A stretch of DNA of 64,000 nucleotides, from positions 248,001 through 312,000 of the forward strand of contig WFMF01000132.1 of assembly GCA_011033025.1 (NCBI GenBank), in the 5' to 3' direction. The number at the start of each line of letters is the position of its first letter. The stretch's first letter is position 1. Shown here piece after piece: positions 52,932 to 63,966 of this stretch. The notes under the pieces were generated by a model, which was not told the DNA's origin, ran no database searches, and saw nothing but the letters and a program-made list of their open reading frames with translations. This DNA is from Beroe forskalii (Eukaryota > Ctenophora > Nuda > Beroida > Beroidae). A program made the position numbers and the translations under genes.

Positions 52932-53339
52932 AGTATACAAAAGTGCAAAAATTTCGTTGCTAACTCATTCCGTTAAAAAGTTATTAGGCGTTAAAGTTAT
53001 GCCCATATATGGTCATTGACCATATATGGGCATACGAAAATCGGCCATATCTCAGCCCTTGAATGAGATAGAAGCATAATTCTTTGACTTATACCCCCAT
53101 TTTCTCACCTGTAGAAAACGATGAACACAACAAGAAGTTACATAAACAAGTAGGGCAATTTGCCTTTATAATTAACAGGCAAAAAAGTTTTTGCCATCTG
53201 GCGAGCCCCAAAAAATATTTTTTTCCAAAATTTTTTTGATTTTTGGTTTTCTTATACCCCAGGCTGTATGAAATTACCCCAGGCATATTGAGTTGCCAAA
53301 GTCGGGAAATTCTGTTACACCCTAATTATTACCCTGCCA

Positions 53340-53755
53340 TATACGCATCAATCAAAGGAGACGGTTTGAAACTTAGATACATTTTATTATGAATGAACGT
53401 AAATTACGTATTCGGACCCAATGTCTTATGGAGAATAGGTACACTATTTCATAATCGAAACAGGCTAAAATTTTGGACAAATTTGCCAGTGATGAAGTTG
53501 CAAAAATTCAACTACACATCATCATCGTGTCGGGGTCAATTCAGCGAATAAGTTCAAAAGTCCAAATGAATAATGATAGAACCAGCCCACAGCATTGATG
53601 CATACTGTAAAGTGTATGACGTAGTGTATGAATATCTACTTAATAAAAATTTTTATGATCTTATAATGCCATAAAAAACATGTATCATGAAAGCTAAGTA
53701 CTCAATCGAAAACAAAACAATTCACACCACAACCATTAACAACTGACTCGAGAGC
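53340..53755. other. no gene seen
   Basis: AT-rich spacer without features. Confidence 0.5.
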
Positions 53756-53764
53756 TACAATCAT

Positions 53765-54565
53765 ATGCGGAACTTGTATAGAAAAACACGATCACATGTG
53801 AATGAAGTCAGCTAAATATTTAGAATGTATCAAAGTGTATGTATGTAAGTATTGCTCCATAATTATCTTCATCCCGATCTAAAATAAGAAACAAACACTG
53901 ACAGATAGAAATGACGGCACACAGAAATAATGCAAATGAAATTGATAAAACGGAGCAATACACCATATATATGGCGCCACAAGTCTGCGTTATATCTCTA
54001 TCACTAGATAAATAAACATTGAAACACGGATGGAGTAATCAAGCGCGTCTGGGTGGCGCCATTTAGGTATATACGATAGTGTTCCTTTTATCTATTTTAT
54101 CTTTTATCTTGTGTTGCCCTATAATACCGTTTAGATATATCGTATTTTATAAATTGTACTCTTTATTTACTTTATCTTGCGCTACCGAATGTACCATTTA
54201 GAATATAACATATATCGTACCGAACATATTGTGCTCCTTACCTATCACTATTTTATCTTGTTTTACAGTGTATATACGGTTAAGAATAAATTATATCGAA
54301 TCGTTTTGTATACTGTATGAAAAGTGCGATAACAGATATCATGGGAGCTTATTATTCTGCTATTTACATTCTCACAAAGATAAGAAGATAGTACCTAAAT
54401 AAGTTAGAATCTTGCGTATGGCCAATTCAGAAAATTTGTAGTAATTCAACAGTAGTAATTCAACAGTTGAGGTATAGTAATTACACACTTGACAGTAATT
54501 CAACTGCTGGGTACGATGATATTACATGATTAATTTTGCTCAAAAATTCTAAAAGTAATTACACT
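53765..54565. repeat. dispersed direct repeat, copy 1 (partner 59140-59965)
   Basis: About 800 bp shared with 59140-59965: ACACGATCACATGTGAATG, AGTCTGCGTTATATCTCT, CAAGCGCGTCTGGGTGGCGC and TATTTTATCTTGTTTTACAG occur in the same order in both. Both contain the LINE-type tail GAATGTATCAA(A)...TGTATGTATGTA near their start. No coding function is evident. Confidence 0.88.
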
Positions 54566-54677
54566 GCAGGGTAATTCCCGCCCTGGCCAGGGCGGTGACC
54601 TCCTGCATAAGAAAAAATAAAAATTTGAGAGACGTTTCTGGCCAGGGTATATAAGAGAGAATTTGGTGTCACAGGGT

Positions 54678-54702
54678 GTATAATAATAATAATAATAATA
54701 TA
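54678..54702. repeat. (TAA)n microsatellite
   Basis: About seven tandem TAA triplets. Confidence 0.9.
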
Positions 54703-55565
54703 TAAGAGCTGATAATTCGGGACCCAACTTACAAAGCCGAGATCTCAAGAACGGGAAATGGTAGAGCCATGATCGAGGTCAGGTTTTGTTGATCTAAGAT
54801 AGGAAAGTGTTATAGGCTATAAGAGAAGTTCTGGTGACGTCATTATCACGTCACTATGACGTCATCAATTTAGCGAAATTTTATTGCTTTTTTAGCGAAA
54901 ATAGGCCATTTTCGAGCGCATTTTCACCAAGAAGGAAAGGAGATAGCTCCTTGATTTTTTTGGATAGGAGTTAGCAAATTTAAAGAGCTTTCAGAAAATC
55001 ATATGGATCATTGGGCTATCTCGATTTTTCATCGAGATATACTCGATTTTCTAAGGTACGGTGAAAAATCGATTTCCAAATTATAGGACAAAATTTAAAC
55101 GAGTGAGATGTCAAGAACTGCGACTTATCTTGAGCTGAGACCGGTCAAAATATGTTGTACTAAGGTGGAATTGTGTGATAGGCTATATGGAAAGTTGGTT
55201 TGAGCCTATTTGGGTGCTGTGATGACGTCATCAAAATCGCGTAAAACCACTAAAATAGCGTATTTTGCGATATAACGCTATTTTGCGCTACTTTGGACAT
55301 CTCCAACTCAAAGACTTTTAATCGGATAATGTTTTACTTTGATATGCTGCTTTTATACCTTGAGATTTAGTTATAAAACGAATTTCATGGTAATCGGCCG
55401 AAAATGTTGTCATGAGAGGCCTTTTGGATATGGAGCTGCAAAATGCTCGAAATTACGTTTAAAACGAAAATTTGTTATGTATTCCTATTCTGTGATACGA
55501 TGGACAGCTGATAGTGGTTTCTCCATGTCCCATAGTGAATAGGCATGGGAAATATACGATGGACT
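54703..55565. other. no gene seen
   Basis: Noncoding, with TGACGTCA-type palindromes (54838-54870, 55221-55230) resembling 30931-31988. Probably unclassified repeat DNA. Confidence 0.4.
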
Positions 55566-55570
55566 AGTGA

Positions 55571-55960
55571 AGCACGTGAGTTCACGCGGACGTTTTGTAG
55601 AAATTAGGGATTCGAAGAAATTGATATTTATACGGGATTTTCGACTTGATTACGTTGAAATGAGTTCAAATACGACTAATGTGCATGAAATTAGATCCAG
55701 TTGCTATATTTCAGCACGTAAGTTCACGTGGACGATTTGTAGAAATTAGGGGATTTAAAGGGATTTATATTTATACGCGATTTTCGACTTGATTACATTG
55801 AAACAAGTTCGATTACGATCAATGCATGTGAAATTGAAGCCGGATGCTGTATTTCGGCACGTGAGTTCGCGTCGATAAGGTGTAGAAATAAAGAAATACG
55901 TCAATTTTATTAATTCCAAGTTAGAATAACGTTGTATCGGACTGCGTGAAGTTTAGTTAC
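55571..55960. repeat. 143-bp tandem repeat, two and a half units
   Basis: GCACGTGAGTTCACGCGG at 55571, GCACGTAAGTTCACGTGG at 55714 and GCACGTGAGTTCGCGTCG at 55857 mark the units, which also share TTTATACG(G/C)GATTTTCGAC. Confidence 0.88.
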
Positions 55961-56201
55961 GTTGGTTTCAACTGACAAAATGGATTGACCTCACCCAACT
56001 AGCAGGAGGTCACTACGACAACCGTCCAACGGTTTTGGAGGTCCTACTATAATTAAGGGGCCAGTGTCTCGTACAAACACATCTCAATAAATTCATTGTA
56101 CCCCTTTCTTTCCACTCTACCCAGCTAGCACTAAAATAGTCCGCTATCTTAACTACCCCTCTGTCAGAGGCATGAATATACCGCCATTCGACCGTTGTAA
56201 C

Positions 56202-56381
56202 CTGGAAGATGGAGGAGGTGACGCCGATCTCAGCCCCATGTTGCAGATAGCTGAGATTCCCGTGCAGGAGAGGATGTGAACACCAGGTCTGAAGTACTGT
56301 AAAATAGTTTTCACAGCATATGTAGTGTCCTCCTTGTACGGAGAATAACGTATTGAGGCGTCGTCCTCACACCATTCTCTC
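56202..56381 (-). pseudogene. aconitase-type exon, copy 3
   Basis: Splice sites TTCTACAG and GTTACA are intact. A missing base (AGCCCC for AGCTCCC) after CNMG breaks the frame before the end, and a 3-base insertion adds a residue in EDTTYAV. Confidence 0.85.
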
Positions 56382-56778
56382 CTGTAGAATAAAGTAATGA
56401 TAGACAAAATCAAATGGGGGTTTACGTTAATCAAGATATTATTTGGGACCTGATTACCATCTACCACAAAAGTGGGTCACACCTCGCATCTGGAAGTTAT
56501 GCCCTGATCAGCCCCATCTTGACTTCAATTATACATTTGACGCCTCTAATCATGAATCAAGTCTGACACCGTGGGATAAAATCAGGGGTATTCTGGTAGG
56601 CCAGGAGACATGACAAAACGTATTTTATAATTAAGGGGCCAGTGTCTCGTATAAACAAATACATCTCAATAAATTCATTGTACCCCTTTCTTTCCACTTC
56701 CACCAGCTAGCACTAAAAATAGTCCGCTAACTACCCTGTCAGAGGCATGAATATACCAAGCCATTCGCCCGTTGTAAC

Positions 56779-56957
56779 CTGGAAGATGGAGGAGGTGACG
56801 CCGATCTCAGCCCCATGTTGCAGATAGCTGAGATTCCCGTGCAGGAGAGGATGTGAACACCAGGTCTGAAGTACTGTACAATAGTTTTCACAGCATATGT
56901 GTCCTCCTTTGTACGGAGAATAACGTATTGAGGCGTCGTCCTCACACCATTCTCTCC
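56779..56957 (-). pseudogene. aconitase-type exon, copy 4
   Basis: An extra T (near 56910) breaks the frame, the same missing base as copy 3 is present, and the acceptor has lost its AG (TTATTCTG before GAGAG). The donor GTTACA is kept. Confidence 0.83.
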
Positions 56958-57384
56958 AGAATAATAGAATGATAGACAAAATCAAATGGGGGTTTACGTT
57001 AATCAAGATATTATTTGGGACCTGATTACCATCTACCACAAAAAGTGGGTCACACCTCGCAGCTGGAATGTATGCTCCTGATCAGCCTTATCTTGACTTC
57101 AATTATTCATTTGGACGCCTTTAATCATGAATCAAGTCTCGGACACCGTGGGGATAAATCAGGGAGTATTCTGGTAGGCCAGGGGAGAATGTGACAAAAC
57201 GTATTTTACTATTTTATATTTAAGGGGCCAGTGTCTCGTATAGGTAAACAACACATCTCAATAAATTCATTGTATCCATTTCTTTCCACTCTACCCAGCT
57301 AGCACTATAATAATATGATAATAGTCCGCTATCTTAACTACCCTCTGTCAGAGGCATGAATATACTGCCATTCACCGTTGTAAC

Positions 57385-57564
57385 CTGGAAGATGGAGGGA
57401 GGTGACGCCCATCTCAGCCCCTATGTTGCAGATAGCTGAGATTCCTGTGCAGGAGAGGATGTGAACACCAGGTCAGAAGTACTGTACAATAGTTTTCACA
57501 GCATATGTGTCCTCCTTGTACGAGAATAACGTATTGAGGCGTCGTCCTCACACCATTCTCTCTC
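57385..57564 (-). pseudogene. aconitase-type exon, copy 5
   Basis: Splice signals remain, but the frame has a stop in the QYF-PG motif (TTCTGACCT where copy 2 has TTCGGACCT) and several single-base indels. Confidence 0.83.
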
Positions 57565-57986
57565 CTGTAGAATACAGGAATGATAGACAAAATCAATGGG
57601 GCTTACGTTAATCAAGATATTATTTGGGAATCTGATTACCATCTACCACAAAAAGTGGGTCACACTCGCAGCTGGAATGTATGCTCCTGATTAGCCCTAT
57701 CTTGACTTCAGTTCAATTATACATTTGGACGCCTTAATCATGAATCAAGTCTCGACACCGGGGATAAACTGGGGTATTTTGGTAGCTAGGGAGAATACGA
57801 CAAAACGTATTTTATAATTAAGGGGCCAGTGTCTCGTATAGGTAAACAACACATCTCAATAAATTCATTGTATCCATTTCTTTCCACTCTACCCAGCTAG
57901 CACTATAATAATATGATAATAGTCCGCTATCTTAACTACCCCTCTGTCAGAGGCATGAATATACCAAGCCATTCGACCGTTGTAAC

Positions 57987-58164
57987 CTGGAAGATGGAGG
58001 AGGTGACGCCCATCTCAGCTCCCATGTTGCAGATAGCTGAGATTCCCGTGCAGGAGAGGATGTGAACACCAGGTCAGAAGTACTGTACAATAGTTTTCAC
58101 AGCATATGTGTCCTCCTTGTACGGAGAATAACGTATTGAGGCGTCGTCCTCACACCATTCTCTC
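57987..58164 (-). pseudogene. aconitase-type exon, copy 6
   Basis: Full length at 178 nt with both splice sites and no indels, but a TGA stop replaces the Gly/Arg codon before PG. It shares this stop with copy 5, so the two descend from one duplicate. Confidence 0.85.
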
Positions 58165-58600
58165 CTGTAGAATACAGGAATGATAGACAAAATCAAATGG
58201 GGGTTTACGTTAATCAAGATATTATTTGGGACCTGATTACCATCTACCACAAAAAGTGGGTCACACCTCGCAGCTGGAATGTATGCTCCTGATTAGCCCT
58301 ATCTTGACTTCAATAGTTCAATTATACATTTGGACGCCTTTAATCATGAATCAAGTCTCGGACACCGTGGGGATAAATCCGGGGGTATTTTGGTAGGCCA
58401 GGGGAGAATACGACAAAACGTATTTTATAATTAAGGGGCCAGTGTCTCGTATAGGTAAACAACACATCTCAATAAATTCATTGTATCCATTTCTTTCCAC
58501 TCTACCCAGCTAGCACTATAATAATATGATAATAGTCCGCCTATCTTAACTACCCTCTGTCAGAGGCATGAATATACCAAGCCATCTTTACCGTTGTAAC

Positions 58601-58779
58601 CTGGAAGATGGAGAGGTGACGCGATCTCAGCTCCCATGTTGCAGATAGCTGAGATTCCCTGTGCAGGAGGATGTGAACAACAGGTCCAAGTACTGTACCT
58701 AACAATAGTTTTCACAGCATATGTGTCCTCCATGTACGGAGAATAATGTATTGAGGTGTCGTTCCTACCCATTCTCTCT
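58601..58779 (-). pseudogene. aconitase-type exon, copy 7 (array end)
   Basis: Multiple indels (for example GGAGAGGTGACGCG and an inserted CTAA near 58700) destroy the frame. The unit ends just beyond its acceptor region. Confidence 0.8.
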
Positions 58780-58799
58780 GTAGAATGGTGTCAGTGGTG

Positions 58800-59135
58800 T
58801 ACCTTCATTTTTAACAACGGTACCTTATTTACAACGGTACCAATTAAAAAAACAATTTAAGCAAGACAAGTAAGAAAGCAATTTATACAAGAAAATGTGA
58901 AAGAAATAATGACGAGAACCACAATACAAGTCCATATACGCCGCTGACACCACTTTGTCATCGATGACGAACAGCGACGTATGCTCATTCCACATACCAA
59001 CTCTATGACGTTGACACCACTCAGCACCCAATCAAGCATGACGAAAAATGTTACGTGCACATACCAACTCTATGACGTTGACACCACTTTGCAACCAATC
59101 AGACATGACGAATAGCTTATACAATCTCATGCGGA
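58800..59135. other. no supported gene
   Basis: A direct repeat, ACATACCAACTCTATGACGTTGACACCACT (split here as ACATACCAACTCTATGACGT plus TGACACCACT), occurs at 58990 and 59060. Short minus-strand frames are unconvincing. Confidence 0.45.
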
Positions 59136-59139
59136 TCTC

Positions 59140-59965
59140 GTATAAGATTAAAGAAAAAACACGATCACATGTGAATGTAGTCAGCTAAATCTTTAGAATG
59201 TATCAAAATGTATGTATGTACTCCTCAGTTAAACATTAAGTATTGCACCATAATCATTATCTTCATCCCGATCTTAAGTAAGAAACGAACACTGGCAGAC
59301 AGAAATAATGCAAATGAAATTGATAAAACGGAGCAATACACCATACATACGGCGCCACAAGTCTGCGTTATATCTCTTACACTAGATAAATAAACATTGA
59401 AACTTGGATGGAGTTATCAAGCGCGTCTGGGTGGCGCCATGTAGGTATATACGATAGTGTTCCTCTTATCTATTTTATCTTTAATCTTGTGTTGCTCTGT
59501 AATATCGTTCAGATATATCGTATTTTATATATTGTGCTCCTCATTTACTTTATCTTGTGCTACCGAATGTACCATTTATAATGTAACATATATCGTACCG
59601 AACATATTGTGCTCCTTATCGCTATTTTATCTTGTTTTACAGTAAATATTATACAGTACGGTTAAAAATAAATCGTTTTTGATATGAATACTGCGATAAC
59701 AGATATCATGGTGGCTTATTATTCTCTAATATATAAGCATCCGCACAGAGATTGTAAATAGGTAGAAATCGTGCAAATGGCCGTTTCAGAAAATTTGTAG
59801 TAATTCAACAGTAGTAATTCAACAGTTTGGAATAGTAATTCAAAACTTGAATAGTAATTCAACAGCTGATGTATAGAAATTACACACTTTACAGTAATTC
59901 AACTGCTGGGTACGGTGATATTCAGATATTACATGATTAATATTGCTCAGACATTTGAAAATTAA
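59140..59965. repeat. dispersed direct repeat, copy 2 (partner 53765-54565)
   Basis: Same order of shared blocks as copy 1, with a 14-bp insertion after the LINE-type tail (ACTCCTCAGTTAAA) and point changes throughout. The two copies flank the aconitase array and its left neighbourhood. Confidence 0.88.
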
Positions 59966-59969
59966 CTAC

Positions 59970-61020
59970 ACTGCAGGGTAATAATACAATAAGTTGTAAG
60001 ACATCGTGTAGTAAAACCCATATTATGTACAGTGCACATGCATTGATCGATAACCAAGGGATCGATAAAGACGCGCATTTTAATTTTAAAGTGCACGCAA
60101 TTTATTTTTCACATAATTTCGAAAACCTTTAAGTTTACTCGTTTTTATCGATCGATACTAACTAAGACACGCGCCTATTGGGTCCATTTTGAGATTCTTC
60201 CCGAAGGCGTAAGCCCCAGGGATGTATCCGGTTTTGAACTGCTACCCGAAGGGCGAGGGTCTAAACTAATATGAACTCGATAAGGCAAGTGGCTATGATT
60301 ATAGACCCACATGAAAAAGTCAGAATGTGCTACTCCTTTAACAAGAATTGCGCCTGCCGGCGCATTTCTTGTGCCCTTTGTTCCGGTATGCAGGCGCTTA
60401 ATTTCCTGTTCCCCGGGGCTGGTATAAAACATGCTGTCATTTGATCGTTGACCATTGTCCGTCTGACGTCTCATTTACTGACATGATGAGTTGACGATGA
60501 AACACTGCTATCAAGTGTCACACTGTCACATCATAATACCAAAGTACCAATATCATTGAATCAATTTTATAAATATTCGTTCATAAGTAAGTAAGTATAG
60601 ACTGAAAACAATAATTGTGCTCATTTTCTCTAACATCGGCGAGCGCTTAAATTTCAGGAAAGTTCGTACGTGATCACAAATCGCACGTGCATTTTATTGC
60701 GCGCGCAACACCTGCCATGTTCTGTTTGCGCAACACCTGCCATGTTCTGTTTCCGTTTACGCGCGTACCCATTCATTCTTAGTTTGTTTCCTTTTGAGTT
60801 TTGTGTGATATCTCGTGCTCATATTTATCGTAAGCGTTTCCATTTATGACAATGATTATATCATACGAAATCGCATTATTTCTGTCCTTGCAAGTTTCTG
60901 CAGTTTGAGTTTATATTGCTCAGCTATCACAGTCAGAGCTCACTTTAAAATTAAAAAAAAACAAAAAAAAACTTGATCAAGGATTTCTCATGGTGACTAT
61001 TGATATTCAACCAAATGCAA
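59970..61020. other. no supported gene; includes a shared repeat and a GC-rich palindrome
   Basis: 60202-60262 matches 8738-8800. AATTGCGCCTGCCGGCGCATT near 60350 is palindromic. The 99-codon minus frame at 60175-60474 crosses these repeats and is not supported as a gene. Confidence 0.45.
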
Positions 61021-61021
61021 T

Positions 61022-61288
61022 GTACCTTAGTACACCTAAGAACGGCATCACGTAATTGGCGCGCACTTTAAGATCGGCGCACTTTATTAGTGCGGTTTTT
61101 TTGACTTGAGATCGAAAACGATAATCGATATGGAATTGAGAACCGAAATATAAAATAATTCGAAAAACGCAAAATTCACGAAATTGTTCGCCAATTTCAT
61201 GTGCACTTAATTACTGTACACTTAATTAGTGCGGTTTTTCCCAAACCGCACTAATTAAGTGACATATCGTTCTAAGTGTACTAGTACT
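61022..61288. mobile_element. 0.26-kb TIR element (MITE)
   Basis: The inverted ends TAGTACACCTAAGAACG (61028) and CGTTCTAAGTGTACTA (ending 61282) are flanked by GTACCT and GTACTT. A strong inner hairpin, CACTTAATTAGTGCGG and CCGCACTAATTAAGTG, lies at 61224-61261. No coding capacity. Confidence 0.75.
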
Positions 61289-61289
61289 T

Positions 61290-61655
61290 CTGGGCGTCGA
61301 AATGTGATTTTAAGATCAACCTTGCCAACTTGAAGATAAAGAGAAGGATTACTAACCAAGATCGAAGGGTCGGATATCGTAAATTAATCAGGTACCGGGA
61401 CAAAATTTCATCTCTCTTTCCTCAGTACAATTGCTAAGGTCAATCATCATTGATCGAACTCAAATTGCTCATTGTCAATTGTCTCTTATTTAATAGAAAA
61501 ATGTTAATTTGACTGAAACCCAATCAAATTTGATGGAGTTCCTAGAAAATCGTTAGACATTCGTGCACCTCTTGTCCTTGACAAATTTGGTAAAAATATG
61601 ATGAATATTATGAATATTATGAAAAAGAATCAATTTCCAAATTTCTACATTAGGA
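61290..61655. other. no gene seen
   Basis: AT-rich spacer. Confidence 0.5.
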
Positions 61656-61659
61656 TGGA

Positions 61660-61745
61660 CAGAGGATCGAACTGAACACCAGTAACTCAGTAAGCTAGCT
61701 CCAGTGCACACCGTACCGGATGCCACTACACCAAGCTATATTGGC
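61660..61745 (-). mobile_element. tRNA-like polymerase III head (SINE or tRNA pseudogene)
   Basis: On the minus strand an A-box-like TGGTGTAGTGGC (61733-61722) and a B box AGTTCGATCC (61672-61663) are spaced as in a tRNA. I could not pair a convincing acceptor stem, so a SINE head or tRNA pseudogene is preferred. Confidence 0.5.
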
Positions 61746-62020
61746 GCGAGTGATATTATAAAGGAGCAGTTGAATGTATGAAAATGGAGCATACATACAC
61801 ACATACACATTACATACCAAATTCCGTCGCACCACCTATTTCAGATTTAACAGTACGCGTAAAGGTAGTATACACACAACCCCCACAAAACACGATCTCT
61901 GCTAACCTCTAATGCCTTTTGTAAAACAAAAACGCGATTGGGAACAGGAAAAAATGATAGACATAGAACGGTCTAGAAGGAACATAAGAAAGTAAGAATC
62001 CATATGCACACACACATACT
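61746..62020. other. no gene seen
   Basis: Unassigned; CA-rich patches at 61795-61815 and 62004-62018. Confidence 0.5.
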
Positions 62021-62515
62021 ATGGTCATTATTGCACTGGGCATAAATGATTTGTGCACGCGGAAAAATGGCCGAGCGCCGTTCACAGGACATGCCCTAGC
62101 AGACTGGGTGGAGCGGAGACTCGGTCGGGCCTGCAGGGACAACCCGGGGACCACTTTTGTGTTTAGCTCTGTGTTGCACACAACACACAGGTGGCTGAAC
62201 GCGGAAGTGGACCGGTTTAACCGGGCAATGTATGAACTATCAGGCTATGTCAGGAACCTTGAGTTCCTTGACAACCACTCAGCACTCAGGCGAGATGAAA
62301 TCTCACGGCATCTAGGCAGTGTGCTAGATTTATCGGACTCTCGGGGCACACATCTCACCTTGCGAGCTAAGAAACTCCTCACCAACACCCTTGTGTATGC
62401 GTGTGAATTCATTAGTGGTAGACGTTATGGGAAATATTCAGGCCGTAGGGTCGGTAGCTGGAGCTGGCCGTGCAGGTATGAATACGCAAGCAGTGATTCG
62501 CGGGGTATTTCATGA
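62021..62515 (+). pseudogene. SGNH/GDSL esterase-type LINE ORF1 fragment
   Basis: A 164-residue frame has VIIALGINDLC (block III, G-x-N-D, of SGNH hydrolases), ERRLGRACRDNPGTTFVFSS, then GTHLTLRAKKLLTNTLVYAC with the block V His. Esterase domains of this kind occur in ORF1 proteins of CR1/L2-type LINEs. Block I with the nucleophilic Ser should lie upstream but is not found, so the protein is N-terminally truncated. The position of the usual Asp three residues before His is occupied by Arg (DSRGTHL). About 930 bp downstream on the same strand begins a PHD-finger frame of another LINE-type ORF. The two may be ORF1 and ORF2 of one element or two separate insertions. Confidence 0.68.
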
Positions 62516-62519
62516 ACGT

Positions 62520-63447
62520 GTTTTTGTCTGTGATGAGTGCAGTGAATCGTGAGCGAGACTTATAGCCCAGCCGTCCCAGCAATACATCAATACTCCAATA
62601 CTCCATAACTTTCTTAGTTTCTTAGACATAGTCCAATTTATCATTTATCATCTTTCTAACTTACTGAAATCGAATGATTATGTAGAGTCGACGGGAAGAA
62701 AACAAAACAAAACGTACAAATTAACACCAAATAATCAATCGCACATCCGCCACATACAGAAATGCGGGCTTATCAGCACACAGGGGTTGCTAATTCACTG
62801 TCATTTGCCTCGCGATTAATACCAGTACCACAGGACGCGCGCAACCAACTCGCATGATTTCGAGCAGTAATAACCTTCAAAAATCCGCCTATTTATCACA
62901 CGCAACCAGAAAATGTACAGTAAACTATCCCATTCTCTTGGCTTTAAACACTGAACATACCATATAGATTCTTCCGCAGACAGAACCCGGGCGATTTTTA
63001 GATATCAGGCAGGCTCGGTTGAGTGCAATGAGTACTGTTATAGTAGAAAGTCAGGGCTTCATCAGATTATCTAGATTTAACGGATATTTACAGTTTTATA
63101 AACACAGTATTTCTCTTCATTCTCTCATCCCACCCCCACCCAGATACGTAGTTAGATAGTAGCAAGAACCGGAACAGGCTGTCAGCCTCCTTCTTACACA
63201 CGTGACTTGATTGTCGTCGCTAAGTAAGGAGGCGGATAGTTGTATTCTATTCCTTGCTTTTGTAATCTCCAATCACCGCTCACCACTTCACCCAATTCAT
63301 CGCTTTTAAAGTTGTATATTTAGTATTTACTTACTGTATATTTATTCAGTTTTACGTATATTAATTTTCATTTTATAAAGGTAAATCTTAAGTACTCAGA
63401 AAACGCCAGACTTTTAAGCCTCTAAAAGTAAGTAGTATCTTAGTAGT
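62520..63447. other. no gene seen; possible LINE leader
   Basis: No coding support. If the PHD-finger frame at 63448 is the first ORF of a LINE, the element's 5' UTR and internal promoter would lie in the last few hundred bases here. Confidence 0.4.
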
Positions 63448-63966
63448 ATGACTTTAACTAGATTAAGATGTGATGAATGTAATGTAAAAATCCCAAAAAA
63501 ACAATGCATTTTAAGATGTGACATCTGTGATAAGATAAAACATTCAAGGTGCCAAAACCTGACTAAGTCTGATGCAAGCTACATTGAGCACCTGAAACTT
63601 CAATGGACATGCACACAGTGCATTACAGATATCTTACCTGTAAATGCGGTAACGAGGCCGCGTTCTAAAAACAATGGCTCTGCTCCAAGGTTCAAAATAC
63701 AATGCGCGGCATGTAATGGCTTCTGTTACTCAGAAAGAAATGTGAGAGTATGCACGTGGTGCGAGGGCCAGGTTCATGTTAAGTGCTGGAAGGAAGGTAT
63801 CGGGTGTATCTCATGTTGTGAGCAAATGATCCCCGGGTACCATGCATATCACTATGAGCTATTTGATTCTCTAGAATGCAAGAATAACTACACTTACAAC
63901 CCATACAGCTCCAAACACTTCACAATGCAAATCGGTAATGAGTTCGATACAGAGAGCAGTTCAAAT
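63448..63966 (+). CDS. PHD-type zinc-finger N-terminus of a LINE ORF, interrupted
   Basis: The open frame from the ATG at 63448 starts MTLTRLRCDECNVKIPKKQC. It shows a PHD-like series of Cys/His pairs: CDEC, CDICDKIKHSRC and CTQC. A second cluster follows, CAACNGFC, CTWCEGQVHVKC and CISCC. Such double clusters precede the endonuclease and reverse transcriptase in some CR1-like elements of marine invertebrates (remembered pattern). At codon 174 the frame runs into GGCTATAAAATGGGTGGACT, the terminus of the palindromic element described at 10341, so the ORF is cut by that insertion. The frame stays open to the window edge only by chance. Endonuclease and RT should follow beyond the inserted element. 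Confidence 0.72.

Larger units (their letters stand above)
50942..53332. mobile_element. foldback element with 8-bp TSD, interrupted by a LINE
   Basis: The element 50950-53324 has ends TAGGGTGTAACAGAATTTCC and GGAAATTCTGTTACACCCTA and a perfect TSD, ATTATTAC (50942-50949 and 53325-53332), as for hAT elements. Inverted arms of about 400 bp (to near 51355 and from near 52935) contain CATATATGGTCAATGACCAT. A second inverted pair inside, GATCAGAATT and GTGGCCGA around 51395-51510, makes the original about 990-bp element almost wholly palindromic. The LINE copy at 51546-52931 was inserted later, off-centre. Confidence 0.92.
56050..58795. repeat. tandem array of five aconitase-exon units (575-615 bp each)
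   Basis: Units begin TTAAGGGGCCAGTGTCTCGT near 56052, 56632, 57221, 57818 and 58432. Each includes CTACCCAGCTAGCACTA, the minus-strand aconitase-type exon with flanking intron, and CCTGATTACCATCTACCACA. The last unit breaks off at the acceptor of its exon near 58790. Related single units lie at 45835-46385 and 49395-49849. Confidence 0.95.

Noticed and set aside
60175-60474. 99-codon minus-strand frame
   Set aside because: It crosses a dispersed repeat and a palindromic GC-rich patch; no family or gene structure supports it.
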